This document shows positions 1 through 10,905 of a DNA stretch of 64,000 nt, piece by piece. Below the pieces are notes generated by a model that had not been told where the DNA came from, did not search any database, and saw only the letters and a list, made by a program, of their open reading frames with translations. Numbering within the stretch: position 1 is the first letter of the stretch; every line of letters starts with the position of its first letter. The stretch is from Paramacrobiotus metropolitanus (Eukaryota; Tardigrada; Eutardigrada; Parachela; Macrobiotidae). Where the stretch lies: assembly GCF_019649055.1 (NCBI RefSeq), contig NW_026570283.1, positions 124,001-188,000 on the forward strand. Direction: 5' to 3'. The position numbers and the translations under genes are program-made.

Positions 1-667
1 TCATCCGTGCTCAGCTTGTATATAATTATTCTTTGATTTGCTTGCTCATTGCGACGCTTGGACAATGCTGGGCAAAATTCGCCGGGCGAAATGGGCAAAG
101 GCGACATTTACACACCCACTGATTTTTGCGCCATACTGAGCAATTTATTGACAGCATGGGTGCCGCAAAGCAATTATTTTAATTCGAGCCTTACTATGAA
201 AAAAGCATTTATCATCGCGAATAGAGATGCTGCAGTACAAATGAACAACGGGAATGACGTCGGTAACGTATTCATGTCTAACGGCGGAAACAACTTTGCA
301 GTAACTATACAAAGCAATCTGCGTAACAGAACCGCACAATTTTCAAAACCGATCTTTGAAAAAATTTATCAAGCATGGTAATCTATAATTTACAGGAAAC
401 ACGGTTCTATGAATGCAGTAACGAATTAAAGCTATAAATACGTAAAACAATAAATGCGATCTTACAGAAAGTCATGTTTAACAAGTTAAAAGACGTCTAT
501 GATTGTAATTACTTACACAAATCAAGGAAGAATGGCTAGTTATTAGAGCAGTTTGCGAAATTCCTTCTGAATTCTTGCAGATCCGTCTCCAATTCTGAGC
601 AATATGCTGCACCTGCCATTATAGGTTGGCAATTGTAGTTAATCGGTTGACGTCCATCCAGAAATCC

Positions 668-705
668 TATAAAACCACGCATCTATCAAATCGTTGCAGT
701 CAGTC
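668..705 (+). promoter_or_regulatory. TATA box and initiator of the small secreted peptide gene
   Basis: TATAAAA lies at 668-674 and an initiator-like TCAGTC at 700-705, about 32 bp downstream, which is the standard core-promoter spacing. The next well-placed start codon in the right frame is at 766, giving a short 5' leader of about 65 nt. The spacing supports the reality of the small downstream ORF. Confidence 0.65.
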
Positions 706-765
706 AGCTCCTTGGTGTGTATGTTGCAACCATTCGAGTCCCGGCAAACTGACGTGACCTCGAAC

Positions 766-963
766 ATGGCCATGGCTTTGCAGTATTTTTCTGCCGCGAT
801 CATACTAGTCGCTATATTCTGCACATATCCATCTAAGTCGTCTGCGTGGTTAATCGGAGACTCGGCTCCCAGGTGGAACTACTGGAAGGAACAGCAAGAA
901 GCGGCGGATGCTCCCCCCGTGGCACCAGACGTGACACCAGTCGCTCAACAGGTTAAATCCTAA
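766..963 (+). CDS. Small secreted peptide precursor, 65 aa
   Basis: The ORF begins with a typical signal peptide: a short N-terminus, then a hydrophobic stretch (AAIILVAIFC) ending near residue 22, followed by a hydrophilic mature part of about 43 residues containing WLIGDSAPRWNYWKEQQEA and a Pro/Val-rich tail. The mature part has no cysteines and I see no clear dibasic processing site. In-frame ATGs at 694 and 721 exist, but 694 lies upstream of the inferred transcription start and 721 would place a hydrophilic leader before the signal peptide, so 766 is preferred (context AACATGG). The family is not recognised. It could be a neuropeptide or cuticle/immune-type peptide, or the first exon of a longer gene. 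Seen: ORF, signal peptide, TATA. Inferred: secretion. Confidence 0.5.
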   Translation: MAMALQYFSAAIILVAIFCTYPSKSSAWLIGDSAPRWNYWKEQQEAADAPPVAPDVTPVAQQVKS

Positions 964-3117
964 TTTATGGCAGTAACCCGTTTATCCACTAAGTTTTCCA
1001 GTTTTATATACTTTTCGCATACAATGCCTGCCTTTCGCCTTTCGTTGACGAATAATGACCGGCTGTAAAATTTTTTTGTGCTGCAGTTTCCAGTAAGCAC
1101 AGGTGACCTTTCTACTACCATTCTCTGTCGGCCGTTCTATCGCAGCAGTGTGAGCAAAAGGTCTGACGGTTCCACACTGAATCCAGAAAACATCTATGGA
1201 CTTCTCAGAAATAAACGCATGTTTGTCCCGCCACATTGGTATTTTCCAAATGAAGGTAATCGGTTGCATACAATCGTTTATTTGTCCATGCTGAAGTTTT
1301 TGTCACTTGCGTCCAGTTGATCATGTGCATTATAGATGTCACAATCAGCAGTGAAACTGAGGACGATATTCAGAAACGCAGTTTGGATAATCGAGTGCGA
1401 CGGATAAAGCTTTGCGGAAAATGGATGCAACGAAATGGTGTGCCCGGTAAATAGCAGGATCAAGACAATTATTGATGTATTTCCGTGTGACCTTTATTGA
1501 TGTACGTCCACAACCCACAAACCGTGCAATGGCAAATAGCCGACGGAATTCTGATAGTCCCTGTCAACAGAAGGCACTTCTCTATACTTTCCCACCATTC
1601 ACCATGCTCTATAATTCCCGCTACTTTTCACCTAAACCGAACGCCCTCGATATCCTTTTAACTTCACATCTTTCTGATGTGTATGCCGACTCCGCACACT
1701 TTTACGAGTTACTCCACGTTACGCAGTAACTCGTAGAGCGATTATAACACTATTTCAACATTTGAATAGCTACTCCTACTGCAATCAGTAATGTTTCTAT
1801 ACACGCCTATATACGAGTATGATGTGCAATTACTTATGGTTAGTGCCTGTGCACTGTGCTTGTCGACCCCAGCTAGGACGTTAACCGGTGCATGCATTAT
1901 GATCAGAAATGTACTTAGAAGTCCCGTAATCCTTGCTTTGTCCAAATTTACCCAGCTATCGGCATTGTACCAGCGAAGGCGAATGTTCAATCGGTAGAAC
2001 GAGCGTTAGAAAGTTGATCATGATTAAAGTTGAATGTAACCTGCAACCTAGGAATACTGTATAGTGTATACACAGAAGCCGATGGTAAAGTGTCCATCGC
2101 AATTAGTCATGAATCGAATGTAAACGGCAATCTCATTACAATTAGTTAGTAGCACCATAGTGAAAAGATATATATACTGCAGAACCGTAGTGCAGTCGAT
2201 GATACCGACCGTGTTATTAATTTTAACTTATTTCTCAAGCACCGGTGTAAAGCATACTTACGTATAAGCGTACGCATTTGGCTACTTGCATACTTACGCA
2301 TTAGGCTACTTGCATACTTCTGTTTACGCGGTACTATTCAATAAAATTATGACATGATTGTAAGCCGGAAGAAAACCGGCGTCATAATTAAACCAGAGAG
2401 CCTGATTAAAGCTATTTTTCAATCCGTGTTGCTTTATGAGGTACTGTAAGTACATCTGTACAAGGAATACTTTATCGGGCTTTATAACTTCAGCAGCCTT
2501 ATAAGAACTATTTTTCGCAACCTGTGTATGAATTATGATGTACCCTTCTTAATGTACTGGATTGTAATTTTTTCATTGTGAATAATTTTAGCATAGAGGG
2601 CGTTTATAGTCATAGAACTGTCGGTAAGTATATCCAACAATATGAAGCGAACTAAAGTACATTTTTCACCACGATCAAGAGATTCTGGTGTACCGGAAGT
2701 GAATGCGCAGTTTTGGACCGCAACCAGAGGCGGTACTGGACTTGCATTTCTTTGATTTTTCTGCTGTTGAGGATATTGTGAAAACTGTTTCTTCGATAAC
2801 CACCACACATAATAACTAGATTTCTTGGAACAGCGACAAAGTTCGCGCTAGAGATGTTTGCTTCTTTCTTCTGGTCAGCTCAAAATTACTACTCAGTAAA
2901 ACTAGGACGATCCAGCGCAGACCAAAAGACAAGCAAAAAGATTTATGTTTACGACCATACCAACCGTGAAACATACTGTAATCAGTAAAACATGTATATA
3001 ATAATTATAATAATGCGGCCGCAAAAATAATGCCATATTTTTACATATTGTAAAAACAAATACAAGAAAACACAATTAATACAATGTAATAATACCAATT
3101 TTTTGCATTAACAGGTG
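964..3117. other. Non-coding stretch, no supported gene
   Basis: Only short ORFs in AT-rich DNA are present, none with a splice pattern or recognisable domain. A 24-bp unit is repeated twice at 2272-2319; nothing else stands out. Confidence 0.5.
2272..2319 (+). repeat. Two-copy 24-bp tandem repeat
   Basis: Two adjacent units (2272-2295 and 2296-2319) share the core GGCTACTTGCATACTT and differ at one position. A degenerate third unit lies just upstream. There is no coding context. Confidence 0.7.
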
Positions 3118-3856
3118 TTTACAATAAACGTGACTCAGGCGCTTTGTTGAACGCTCTCCCAGCACCAAATCTGCGTACTTTCCTGTGGGACGAAGAAGTG
3201 AGAATCGGTGTCGCCCTTCGATTTGGTCTACCCGTAGTCGAGGAACACGATTGCGTAAACTGCGGAAGCCGAGTGGAAACGAACGGTCACCATGGTCTGT
3301 CCTGTGCAAGCAGCAAAGGCAGATGGTCGCGGCACGTCGAGTTAAACAATGAGGTCAAGCGAGGACTAGAAATTGCGGGTTATCCTTGTCAAAGCGAACC
3401 GTTGGGATTGTCTGCACGTAACAACAAGCGGCCGGACGGCATGACGTTGATTCCGGTGCGCGATGGTAAGGCGCTTGTATGGGACGCGACATGCTGGGAC
3501 ACGGTGGCTGTATCTCATGTGCATGCTAGCTCGAAGAAAGCGCGGGAAGTGTAGCACAACTGGCAGAAACAAGCAAGCGCCGGACATACGATTTTATAGA
3601 AGATATGGGTTATCTGTTTTACCCGCTGGCAGTCGAGACGTTCGGGACTTTCGGAACGCCTTTCGCCGAGCTGATCCGTTTCGTCGGCAGAAAGATTCGT
3701 GAAGTTACCGGAGAACCTCGGTCTACCGCCTTTTTAAAACAACGTTTCAGTCTAGCGGTAGTCCGTGGAAATGCAGCGGCTGTTTTGGGTTCTCTTAACG
3801 CACGTCCCAAGATCATGCGTGACACTAACGATTTTGGATGTTTTTTTAATGTTTAA
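3118..3856 (+). pseudogene. Decayed retroelement polyprotein C-terminal fragment
   Basis: Translation in shifting frames gives the block that ends many invertebrate reverse-transcriptase polyproteins: a C..CG..V...GHHGLSC zinc-binding-like motif, then RH..LN, EPLGLSARN, KRPDGMTLIPV and VWDATCWDTVA, followed after frame changes (near 3550 and 3600) by YPLAVETFGT and a FLKQRFSLAVVRGNA tail. The family relationship is recalled from conserved motifs; I cannot name the clade. No upstream reverse-transcriptase domain is present here, so this is a 5'-truncated, frameshifted remnant. It is not expected to be functional. Confidence 0.6.
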
Positions 3857-4238
3857 AAATTTGACGCTTTTAATTAGTGTAAACCTGCGCAGGCGATTTG
3901 TTATGTATGCTGGCCGAAGCCGAATTAAAATTAATAAACAGGATGCAAAAAGGGGTGCGTATTAAAAAACTGGGTGGGGATGCGTTCTTGTGACGGGTTA
4001 CTTACAACTTTATACTTTAAATTATCGTAATTCGTAAGTATATCTATGTCAGCAAACTGTCGTCGTCGCAAATTCCAGGTCGTTTAATGTCATTTCAGTT
4101 CACATCGCTGTCATCCATAGATCGACGGAGGAAACAATCATATTAAATTTTTTAAAAGTTTTATGTGCATTTTTATATGGAACAAAACCGCAGAATTAGA
4201 AGCTGTTGCTACTGGTGTTATTGCAACAAACTCTTAGT

Positions 4239-4925
4239 CTAGCGACCCCCAGGCGGGCCACCTCCTTGGCTACCGTTTGGTGGTGGTGGATTGTTGCCAT
4301 TGCCACCCGAACCACCGTTGCTCCCACTTGCGCCACCAGTCTGTGGAGGGCCGCCAGGGCTTCCACCTCCGCCACTGGAACCACCACTGGAATTACCACC
4401 AGTTGGTGGAGGGGGATTGTTACTGCTGCTACCGGAATTACCACCGTTGCCGGAATTACCAGAAGTTGGTGGAGGTGGATTGTTACTGCTGCTACCGGAA
4501 TTACCACCGTTGCCGGAATTACCGGAAGTTGGTGGAGGTGGATTGCTACTGCTGCTACCGGAATTACCACCGTTGCCGGGATTACCACTAGTTGGTGGAG
4601 GTGGATTACTACCGCTGCTACCGGAATTACCAGTTTGTGGAGGTAGGTTGCTGCTACCGGAGTTGCCGCCAGTGCTGCCAGGCGGTGGCCCTTGGTTTCC
4701 ATTTCCACCGCTCCCAGAGCCTCCACCGGCTTGATTGGTTGACATGGAGCCGTCTCTACCGGCACTGCTGGACTTTCGGCCGTGACTGTTGGAACTGCTC
4801 GGACGAGATGCAGATGACGACTGTCCAGAATTCTGGCGCTTGCGCACTTGATCCACCGGATTGGCGGACGCTAGCTGCAGCGCGCATAAGGTCACGGCCA
4901 GCAGCACAATGCTGATAGGTCGCAT
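4239..4925 (-). CDS. Secreted, disordered Gly/Ser/Asn/Pro-rich repeat protein, 228 aa
   Basis: Single-exon minus-strand ORF. Residues 1-21 form a clear signal peptide (hydrophobic IVLLAVTLCALQLASA), followed by a basic NPVDQVRKRQN segment that could be a proprotein processing site. The rest is low-complexity and predicted disordered: a Ser/Arg-rich part, then about four copies of a 21-residue unit built from NPPPPTSGN plus Gly/Ser/Asn linkers, then a Gly/Pro-rich tail. Cysteine occurs only in the signal peptide. A minus-strand TATA box lies about 90 bp upstream of the start. Possible roles are an extracellular matrix, cuticle or adhesive protein, or a secreted stress-related disordered protein. 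The composition does not allow family assignment. ORFs on the opposite strand here are shadows of the repeats. Confidence 0.7.
   Translation of the reverse strand: MRPISIVLLAVTLCALQLASANPVDQVRKRQNSGQSSSASRPSSSNSHGRKSSSAGRDGSMSTNQAGGGSGSGGNGNQGPPPGSTGGNSGSSNLPPQTGNSGSSGSNPPPPTSGNPGNGGNSGSSSSNPPPPTSGNSGNGGNSGSSSNNPPPPTSGNSGNGGNSGSSSNNPPPPTGGNSSGGSSGGGGSPGGPPQTGGASGSNGGSGGNGNNPPPPNGSQGGGPPGGR
4402..4653 (-). repeat. 63-bp coding tandem repeat, about 4 copies
   Basis: The landmark GTTGGTGGAGG recurs at 4402 (slightly changed), 4465, 4528 and 4591, an exact 63-bp period equal to 21 codons, inside the disordered secreted protein gene. Copy number is likely to vary between individuals. Confidence 0.85.
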
Positions 4926-5012
4926 GGTGGCAGAGAAGTTAATGAAACCACTCTCTCAATACGACGGTTGGTGGCAACCGGAAACTGTTATCGCAGCTAT
5001 GCTATCAAACCC

Positions 5013-5020
5013 CTTTTATA
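5013..5020 (-). promoter_or_regulatory. TATA box of the secreted repeat protein gene
   Basis: CTTTTATA on the plus strand reads TATAAAAG on the minus strand. It sits about 90 bp upstream of the start codon at 4925, leaving room for a transcription start near 4985 and a leader of about 60 nt. Confidence 0.55.
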
Positions 5021-7366
5021 CTGATCGTGAAATTCTGCATAGTACTTGGCTTTGGGCAAGGGCAGGCTGCGTGCCAAAATTTTGCATTGTTTACAATGAC
5101 TGTTCATTTTAAAATTATGTATTTTAAATTAGATTCTCCGTAAACAACACTGGAGAACTAGAACAGGTGGTCGATTGACTGGACTACACCCGGTGACAGG
5201 CTAATTTCTTCGGATAATTCTCAAATGCTTTGGGCATCAGAAATCTGGTTTGCCAAATGAATACAATAGTCTCAAGCATAAGACGAAAATTAAAGCCAAC
5301 GAGTGCTGAAACAATGCTGTCTGGCTGACACTTGATGGTGCTCATAATAACTTGAAAGTGTCCGATCACTAACGCGTCCTCCAATTTAACAAGCCCCGGG
5401 GGATCCAAATTATTTTCCTTTGCATCGCTGTCACGTGCCGCTGTTCTCTGTCCAGTGTGTTACGTATTATGCAACACCTGAGTACCAGTACCAAAGTAGA
5501 CTACCACAAACATGAGAAGTTGACGCGCTGACGATAGCACTATATTTTCACATGATAGAAAATGTGCTGCTGTCACTTCATTTTTGTCCTCTTCATTTTG
5601 TGGAATCCGGGGTTTGTACAAGTTCATAACGTCACGGCAACTAGAAGTAACTGTTTAACTAGAAGTGATTAACTGTTTATGAACTGTGCTGTTGCCACTA
5701 TTTGTGAAATAAAAACTGCTCATACTAGAAGCTTTATTTCGGGGTGGAATTCTGAATCGGAGAGAGGTCACCATACTTGATTTCGAGTAGCGTATACATA
5801 CTGCGGCAGCAAGCATAGTAAACCACTTCTGCTTTAGTAAACCAGGAATATGCGGGAACGATACCACCCGTTGGACAGTGGTCATAAGATAGAGTATGGC
5901 GAGCACTGGTTCTGTCAATGCGCCATGTAAACTGACCGGGTTTACTAGCATTCTTGAAGCATTTGTATTCCAGCGATTTCTGTAGCTACCCTGAATGTAC
6001 TGCACGTCAAATCGCATCTCCCGCCCGCCCTTCCCTTTTGTTTCTAGGGAGGGGGTTGTTACGGAAAGGGCTTATGGGATTCGCTGCGGCGCTGCGTCCG
6101 TGCGTCGGTCACCAACGCCTGAGCTACGCAATTTGGGCCAAAAAACCAATAAAGTTACTTCCGATCCGTGTCCGGCGCTGCCTTAATATGGAAAAACTTT
6201 TTCGGCATTTCAAAGTATCAGCACTGCAGTCTGTAACTCGCAGACCCCAGCATATGTAATTGGCAGTTGTAGATATTATTATGACTCCGGCGCATTTGAC
6301 TGCGCATACAGTATGATGTGCTTCAGCATCTGTTTCTCACAATCAGAACTGCTGTTTTCGTCAAAGCGATTTACGTATAAAGATCAAGACAATGTCAATG
6401 CGTAGTTTTAATCACTTTTTCGAAGTCACGAGACATAGCCCGCCTGTGGTTCAATTAATTCCGGCTTTTGTAAAAGCTCTTTTAAGGCGGGATTTGGGCT
6501 TGGCCGAAATTTTTCTGCATGATTTCAGTAATAGTGTCTCACATTAAATGCAACGGTAAGTTATAGTGAGGCAAGCTTTAAGAACATGACGCCATAGGAA
6601 CTGTGTGGAAGTGGACAAACGGTTACTGTAAGGTGTACATGATGCTAAACGTAATAATATTAATGCATAAAGATTGGTACAACGCTCCAGAACTCAGGGT
6701 GCACATACTGTACCTACACAACCGCAGTAAGCCTCTGCCCACACGAGCCCACCGAACCAACCTAATCCCATTAAGAAAATCATTAGGGCGTTGTAATTAA
6801 GTGTAGGAGTCAAAATCGGGCCGTCACTGTCCTGCTTCGAGGCGCTCCTAACCCACACCCAACCGGCGCTTACAGCCACCGTCACCACAAGATCAAGTAA
6901 TTTAATTTAACACCTACGCTCATTATCTGCTCATCAGCAGCTGGGATGCGTTCATTGGCTTCATGCATACAACAATTCAGCGGCGTATTACAGCGAAAAT
7001 CCGCGGTTACTTGGTAATCACAACACAACCCGTAATCTCTGGGTGAGTAAAATTAAAGGGCACGTTATGGCCACTGTTGTTGGGAGCGTACTTGCTCTGC
7101 GTTACACAGTGTATGATGGGATCCACTTCTTGCGTGATCAGTACCGCAGGAACAACGGACGCCTTCAATTATAATCATAAGCGAGTACCACATGTCCTGT
7201 TCTTAGTTGACGATACCGTGCAGGGCTGCCTGTAGTCGCGTCAATTAAGCGGCCCAACAACAACGTAATCTGCATGATGCAAATGTCACACAGTACACGT
7301 GTTATTTAAATACGTAGACCTAACCCATTCTCGGTCATTTCGGCCTCTTGCAAAAACTTGAAAAAC
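5021..7366. other. Intergenic stretch, no supported gene
   Basis: It contains short ORFs on both strands (for example minus 5184-5408 and 5655-6017) with some hydrophobic stretches, but no splice-consistent gene model or recognisable domain. No RNA gene was recognised. Confidence 0.4.
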
Positions 7367-8610
7367 ATGGAGCGCCTTGTTTTGTTTTACGTGGCAATAC
7401 TGCTGTACTGGCTGCTAGTAGCTGGATGTGGCCGTTTCAGGATGCAGGGCATTTATGCCTTCAGAGTGCCGGAACAGTCGCAAAATGCTGATGCCAAACG
7501 GATGCCATTGTTGACCACGCTGCCTATGATGCCTCCAATGATTCCTCCAACGCGCAGTGCCGCTAACACTGCAATAACTGATAAAGTAAGCCAGAAACGT
7601 CGTTTATACAGTTATTTTATACAGTTATTATATAACTGTTTAAATTGTACAGTATGGCTTTTCATAGAAGATGCATGTATTGATGTATATTGAACTTAAT
7701 TCACTGATGATTAAACGCTTTTTACTGATGCGTTGAGTACGGTTTTTGTGTTCATTATTTGCTGGACAGCTGAAAAGTAATTAGAACCCGATAGTCAAAT
7801 TCTGCAAATACCTGCAATTCTGTATGTCTAAGGCATCACGGCCTGGGTCAGTCAACCGTATTGAGCAAAGATGACCTTATCATCTCATATCATGAAACCG
7901 ATTTGTTTTGTAAATGATGTGTTCAAGACATAGAAAGCACACCTGAGAAATTTTTGTGATCAGCGGTTCGTTGTATACGCCCTTCATTTTTTTGTGGATT
8001 TGGATTCTAGGCACCGCTGTCGGTCAACATCAGCGGTAAAGCGCAGTGTCTACGAGAGGGCGCGATCGGGCGTCTCATAGACCGCTTCCTGTACCATCGT
8101 CTGGTATGCTCGCAGAATGTCCTGACCCACGATGCGACCACTGCCGTCCGTCCACTGGGGGAAGCATTTTGGGAGGGATTGGTTAATCTGCTAGGTAAGA
8201 CTGCATTGAAAATAACAGCACCAACTGCAATGAGGATACCTTTTATTTTTAATCATCCTTTGCTACACTTGCTACGTTCTTACCATGTTACGTCATGGTA
8301 CCAGCGCTACCGTAGCTTATACGTAACGTGAAACTGGAGTCGCTTTGGCAGATACTCGCGTTTATGGAGTAGTTGTGCAGCGTGGATAATTAATATTAAA
8401 TACAAAGAATGTATGAAATGTCAGTATATTGCACTCACTTCTCTAGAAGCGGAACTGCAAAAGATAATTCCGAAGGAAAAAGGAACGCCAGTGTTAGCAT
8501 CGGGTGGCTCGTGCCGATGTGGCCGGCACAACTTCCTCAACAGTATCATTGTCGACGTCCGTCCACGGCCGCCCTCAACACGCTCCTACCTGTTTGACCA
8601 TCTCCCTTAA
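7367..8610 (+). CDS. Secreted protein of unknown family, 3 exons, 201 aa
   Basis: Three exons join in a consistent frame: 7367-7585 (donor GTAAGC), 8011-8194 (acceptor TTCTAG, donor GTAAGA) and 8408-8610. The N-terminus is a signal peptide (LVLFYVAILLYWLLVAGCG), followed by a Pro/Met-rich stretch. The second exon encodes a compact block with RLIDRFLYHRLVCSQN, and the third contains CMKCQY and a SCRCGRHNF motif. The six or so mature cysteines suggest a disulfide-bonded extracellular protein such as a ligand or inhibitor, but I do not recognise the family. The start could be the in-frame ATG at 7358. The gene ends about 400 bp left of the Polinton insertion. Seen: signal peptide, splice sites. 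Inferred: extracellular role. Confidence 0.5.
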
Positions 8611-9009
8611 GAACTGACAAGCATTGTGGACTTACCGCAATTTCTGTGCCCGTTCAAGCATCGGCGTACGGAAACAGCAAAATAAATTATAATTCGTAAT
8701 TGAGTTCCAGGAGCGTCGGAACTGTTGGTAGTATGTTAATACGGGCGTGATCCGGACAACCGAATGTAAAGCTGTACACTGTCTGAATCTCACTGGTAGT
8801 TTGGAAATATTGCTTGGATTGTAAATTAATGATCTTCTAATGTTGTTTCATGTACAATAATCATCAAGGCACACACACTACTACAAATCTTCTGATTATG
8901 CCAATTGGTACGTTTATTTTTAAAAAAATTATCGTTGGTGTGACTTCTTAAATCAGTAATAGTTTACGGTCACGGACTGAAGATGACCTTATTGTGCAAA
9001 TGCACGTGC

Positions 9010-9015
9010 AACTAT
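9010..9015. repeat. Left target-site duplication of the Polinton (AACTAT)
   Basis: AACTAT immediately precedes the left terminal repeat and is repeated immediately after the right one at 27720-27725. A 6-bp duplication is the known hallmark of Polinton/Maverick integration. Confidence 0.9.
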
Positions 9016-9253
9016 AGTAGAAGCACATGCGATTTTAAACTTCTTTACGACTTATTTACGACCGGCGGTGATAGGGAACAGGGAGAAGTAAAAAACTCTA
9101 AGTAAACAAACTTTTGATAGGGAATAGGGAGACGTAAAAAAACCTATGTACACACACCTGTGCAAACACATTCCACATTTTATTGCCGTACATTCCGTAC
9201 TTTACGAGCACGCTGACCGGTAATAAAATCTTTCTCGAGACACAGAACAGAGA
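9016..9253 (+). repeat. Left terminal inverted repeat, 238 bp
   Basis: Begins AGTAGAAGCACATGCG and matches the reverse complement of 27482-27719 at every position; identity stops after ACAGAACAGAGA. It contains an imperfect internal duplication with a period of 46 bp (9070 and 9116). Perfect identity suggests recent insertion, replication-linked homogenisation, or gene conversion. Confidence 0.95.
9070..9160 (+). repeat. Imperfect 46-bp tandem duplication inside the terminal repeat
   Basis: Two units both begin GATAGGGAA.AGGGAGA.GTAAAAAA, at 9070 and 9116. The same pair is mirrored in the right terminal repeat. Such subterminal repeats may bind the element's terminal protein, polymerase or integrase; that role is inferred. 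Confidence 0.75.
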
Positions 9254-9532
9254 GAAGGCACTGATGATCAGCCGATCTGATAAGCGCAGAACCAGGATGT
9301 GCTGCTGCTGCCAGTCTTAATTACTGTACAGATACACGTGCATTTGCCGATCTGCTCATTTGCATTTCACCACTCATCAGCGTTGGCATTTCTGATTTTC
9401 CGCAAATCTGCACACGGTCTGCTTTTTGGCCTGCATTTTAGCGAAGTCTGACCTCGCGATATTTCGTCGTGCTTTTTTTGTGTGGCTGTGATTTGGTTGT
9501 TTTTTTTTACCGTTCTCATTCTCGCCTGCAAC

Positions 9533-10905
9533 ATGGACACACCTGCAGCTGCATCTGACGGCCAGCGTCGATCCCCGCGTATACAGGAGATTGCTGCACG
9601 CGCATCACCGTCTGCACCATCGGCATCCACAACTGCGGCCACAGCACCATCAACTGCCGCACCTGCAAATGCTGAACCGCCGTCTTCCGCTTCTACGGGC
9701 AATGGTTCTCCAGCGTCTTCTGCTGCAGCACCTGTGGCCCCGCCGTCATCCTCAGCACCGATCGCTGGGACCAGTGGTGTACAGGTACACAAATTAAAAA
9801 CTTTTATTTTTTTGTGGTTTTTGTACGTGCTGGCACATTTAGCCTTGTACTTTTATTTGGCAACAACCTGTACTCAATGGCAAGAAGCTTGCGCAAATTT
9901 AACTATTTAAAATTATTAAATTTAGCTGTGTATGATCAACAACTACGTTTCATACGTGCTATAATTATTTATTTCGTTATACATTTTGTTGCTTGGTTTA
10001 GAAGGCTCCATGGCGACGTCCCCCGCATGACCCACGGATCAAAAACCGTGTAAATGTGGGGAAGCGAATGCCTGTGGCACCCGTGGAGGATGATGAAGAG
10101 GAGGAGGAAGAAGACTCGGAAGAAGAAGACACCGAAGAAGAAGACGCGGGTGATTCTGACGATCCCAGCAAGTTCGCGTACTATGAAAAACAGGTAAGCA
10201 AAATTTGACGCCACATATAAATTTTGACGCCACATATAAATTTCCACACCGTATGTCAATTTGAGTGCTTGTTGTTTCTAGGTTGAAAAGCTGAAGAATC
10301 CCGCCAAGAGGGCTCGTACCAGCGGTCCTGGGGTGGAGCGTACTCGAGGCAAGCTCGCCACCGTGGTGTACGATGATTCCGTCGCCTACTTTGATCTGAC
10401 CAAATCCGTCAAGATCATTGGTCCCAATGGACGAATTTTTGTTTCCGGCAGTTGGTACGGCCGGTTCTTGATGGAGCTGTGTGACTTGGGGGATCTTGAT
10501 GCCAGTAAGATCCCGTTGGCTGCTCCCGACCATCCGGATCGCCTTCTGCCAAAGTGGCGTGAGGACGACGCGAGGAAGCGCGCTGCTCTTAAGCGAAAAA
10601 TGGAACAAGTGCTGAAGGTTGGCGGCTATTCATGCGGCTACTGTTACCACGAGGCCACCGACAAATCCGCAGTCCACATCTTCTGTCATGAAACCATCTC
10701 CAAGGCCCGGCAGGAGTGCTTGCGCCATGTGAGAGGCCAACTGGGCAATGATCCACGCGATCCGTGCGACTACTTTGCTCGCGATGAACCTGACGCAGCT
10801 GCTAACCGGACGGAACCACAACGTCCTTATATTAAGTTCGCGCCGGGCGGACGCATTATTCTCCAGCACAATGGCAAGCATTACGGACGGATCAACCAGG
10901 AATGA
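9533..10905 (+). CDS. Polinton left-end gene 1, acidic protein of unknown function, 355 aa, 3 exons
   Basis: Exons 9533-9784, 10002-10193 and 10282-10905 join in phase 0 with donors GTACAC and GTAAGC and acceptors TTTAG and TTCTAG. Residues 1-84 are Ala/Pro/Ser-rich; residues about 105-135 form a strongly acidic Glu/Asp run; the C-terminal 180 residues look globular, with VKIIGPNGRIFVSGSWYGRF and a possible metal-binding cluster (CGYC...H..CHE), ending in IKFAPGGRIILQHNGK. The shape (acidic linker plus C-terminal domain) resembles DNA-binding or transcription cofactors, and a distant BEN-like fold crossed my mind, but nothing is certain. It starts 280 bp inside the left terminal repeat. Intron 2 carries two copies of the TTTGACGCC motif. 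All exons are open, unlike most core genes of the element. Confidence 0.6.
10204..10232 (+). promoter_or_regulatory. TTTGACGCCA motif pair (19-bp spacing)
   Basis: TTTGACGCCA at 10204-10213 and 10223-10232, embedded in a 19-bp tandem unit that continues CATATAA. It lies in intron 2 of gene 1, about 100 bp upstream of an ATG-initiated ORF (10333). Related pairs occur at other non-coding sites of this Polinton. Function unknown; a protein-binding or internal promoter site is possible. Confidence 0.5.

Noticed and set aside
4206-4734. Plus-strand Leu/Pro- and Trp-rich ORFs over the secreted repeat protein
   Set aside because: They are antisense shadows of the 63-bp coding repeat; only the minus frame has a signal peptide and TATA box.
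6694-6888. Minus-strand ORF with a LNYNAL..FL string resembling the PIGW C-terminus
   Set aside because: Similarity is limited to about 30 bp and does not extend to the flanking PIGW motifs; no exon structure. Probably chance or a minor relic.
9367-9792. Minus-strand Ala/Asp-rich ORF over Polinton gene 1
   Set aside because: Antisense shadow of the low-complexity first exon.
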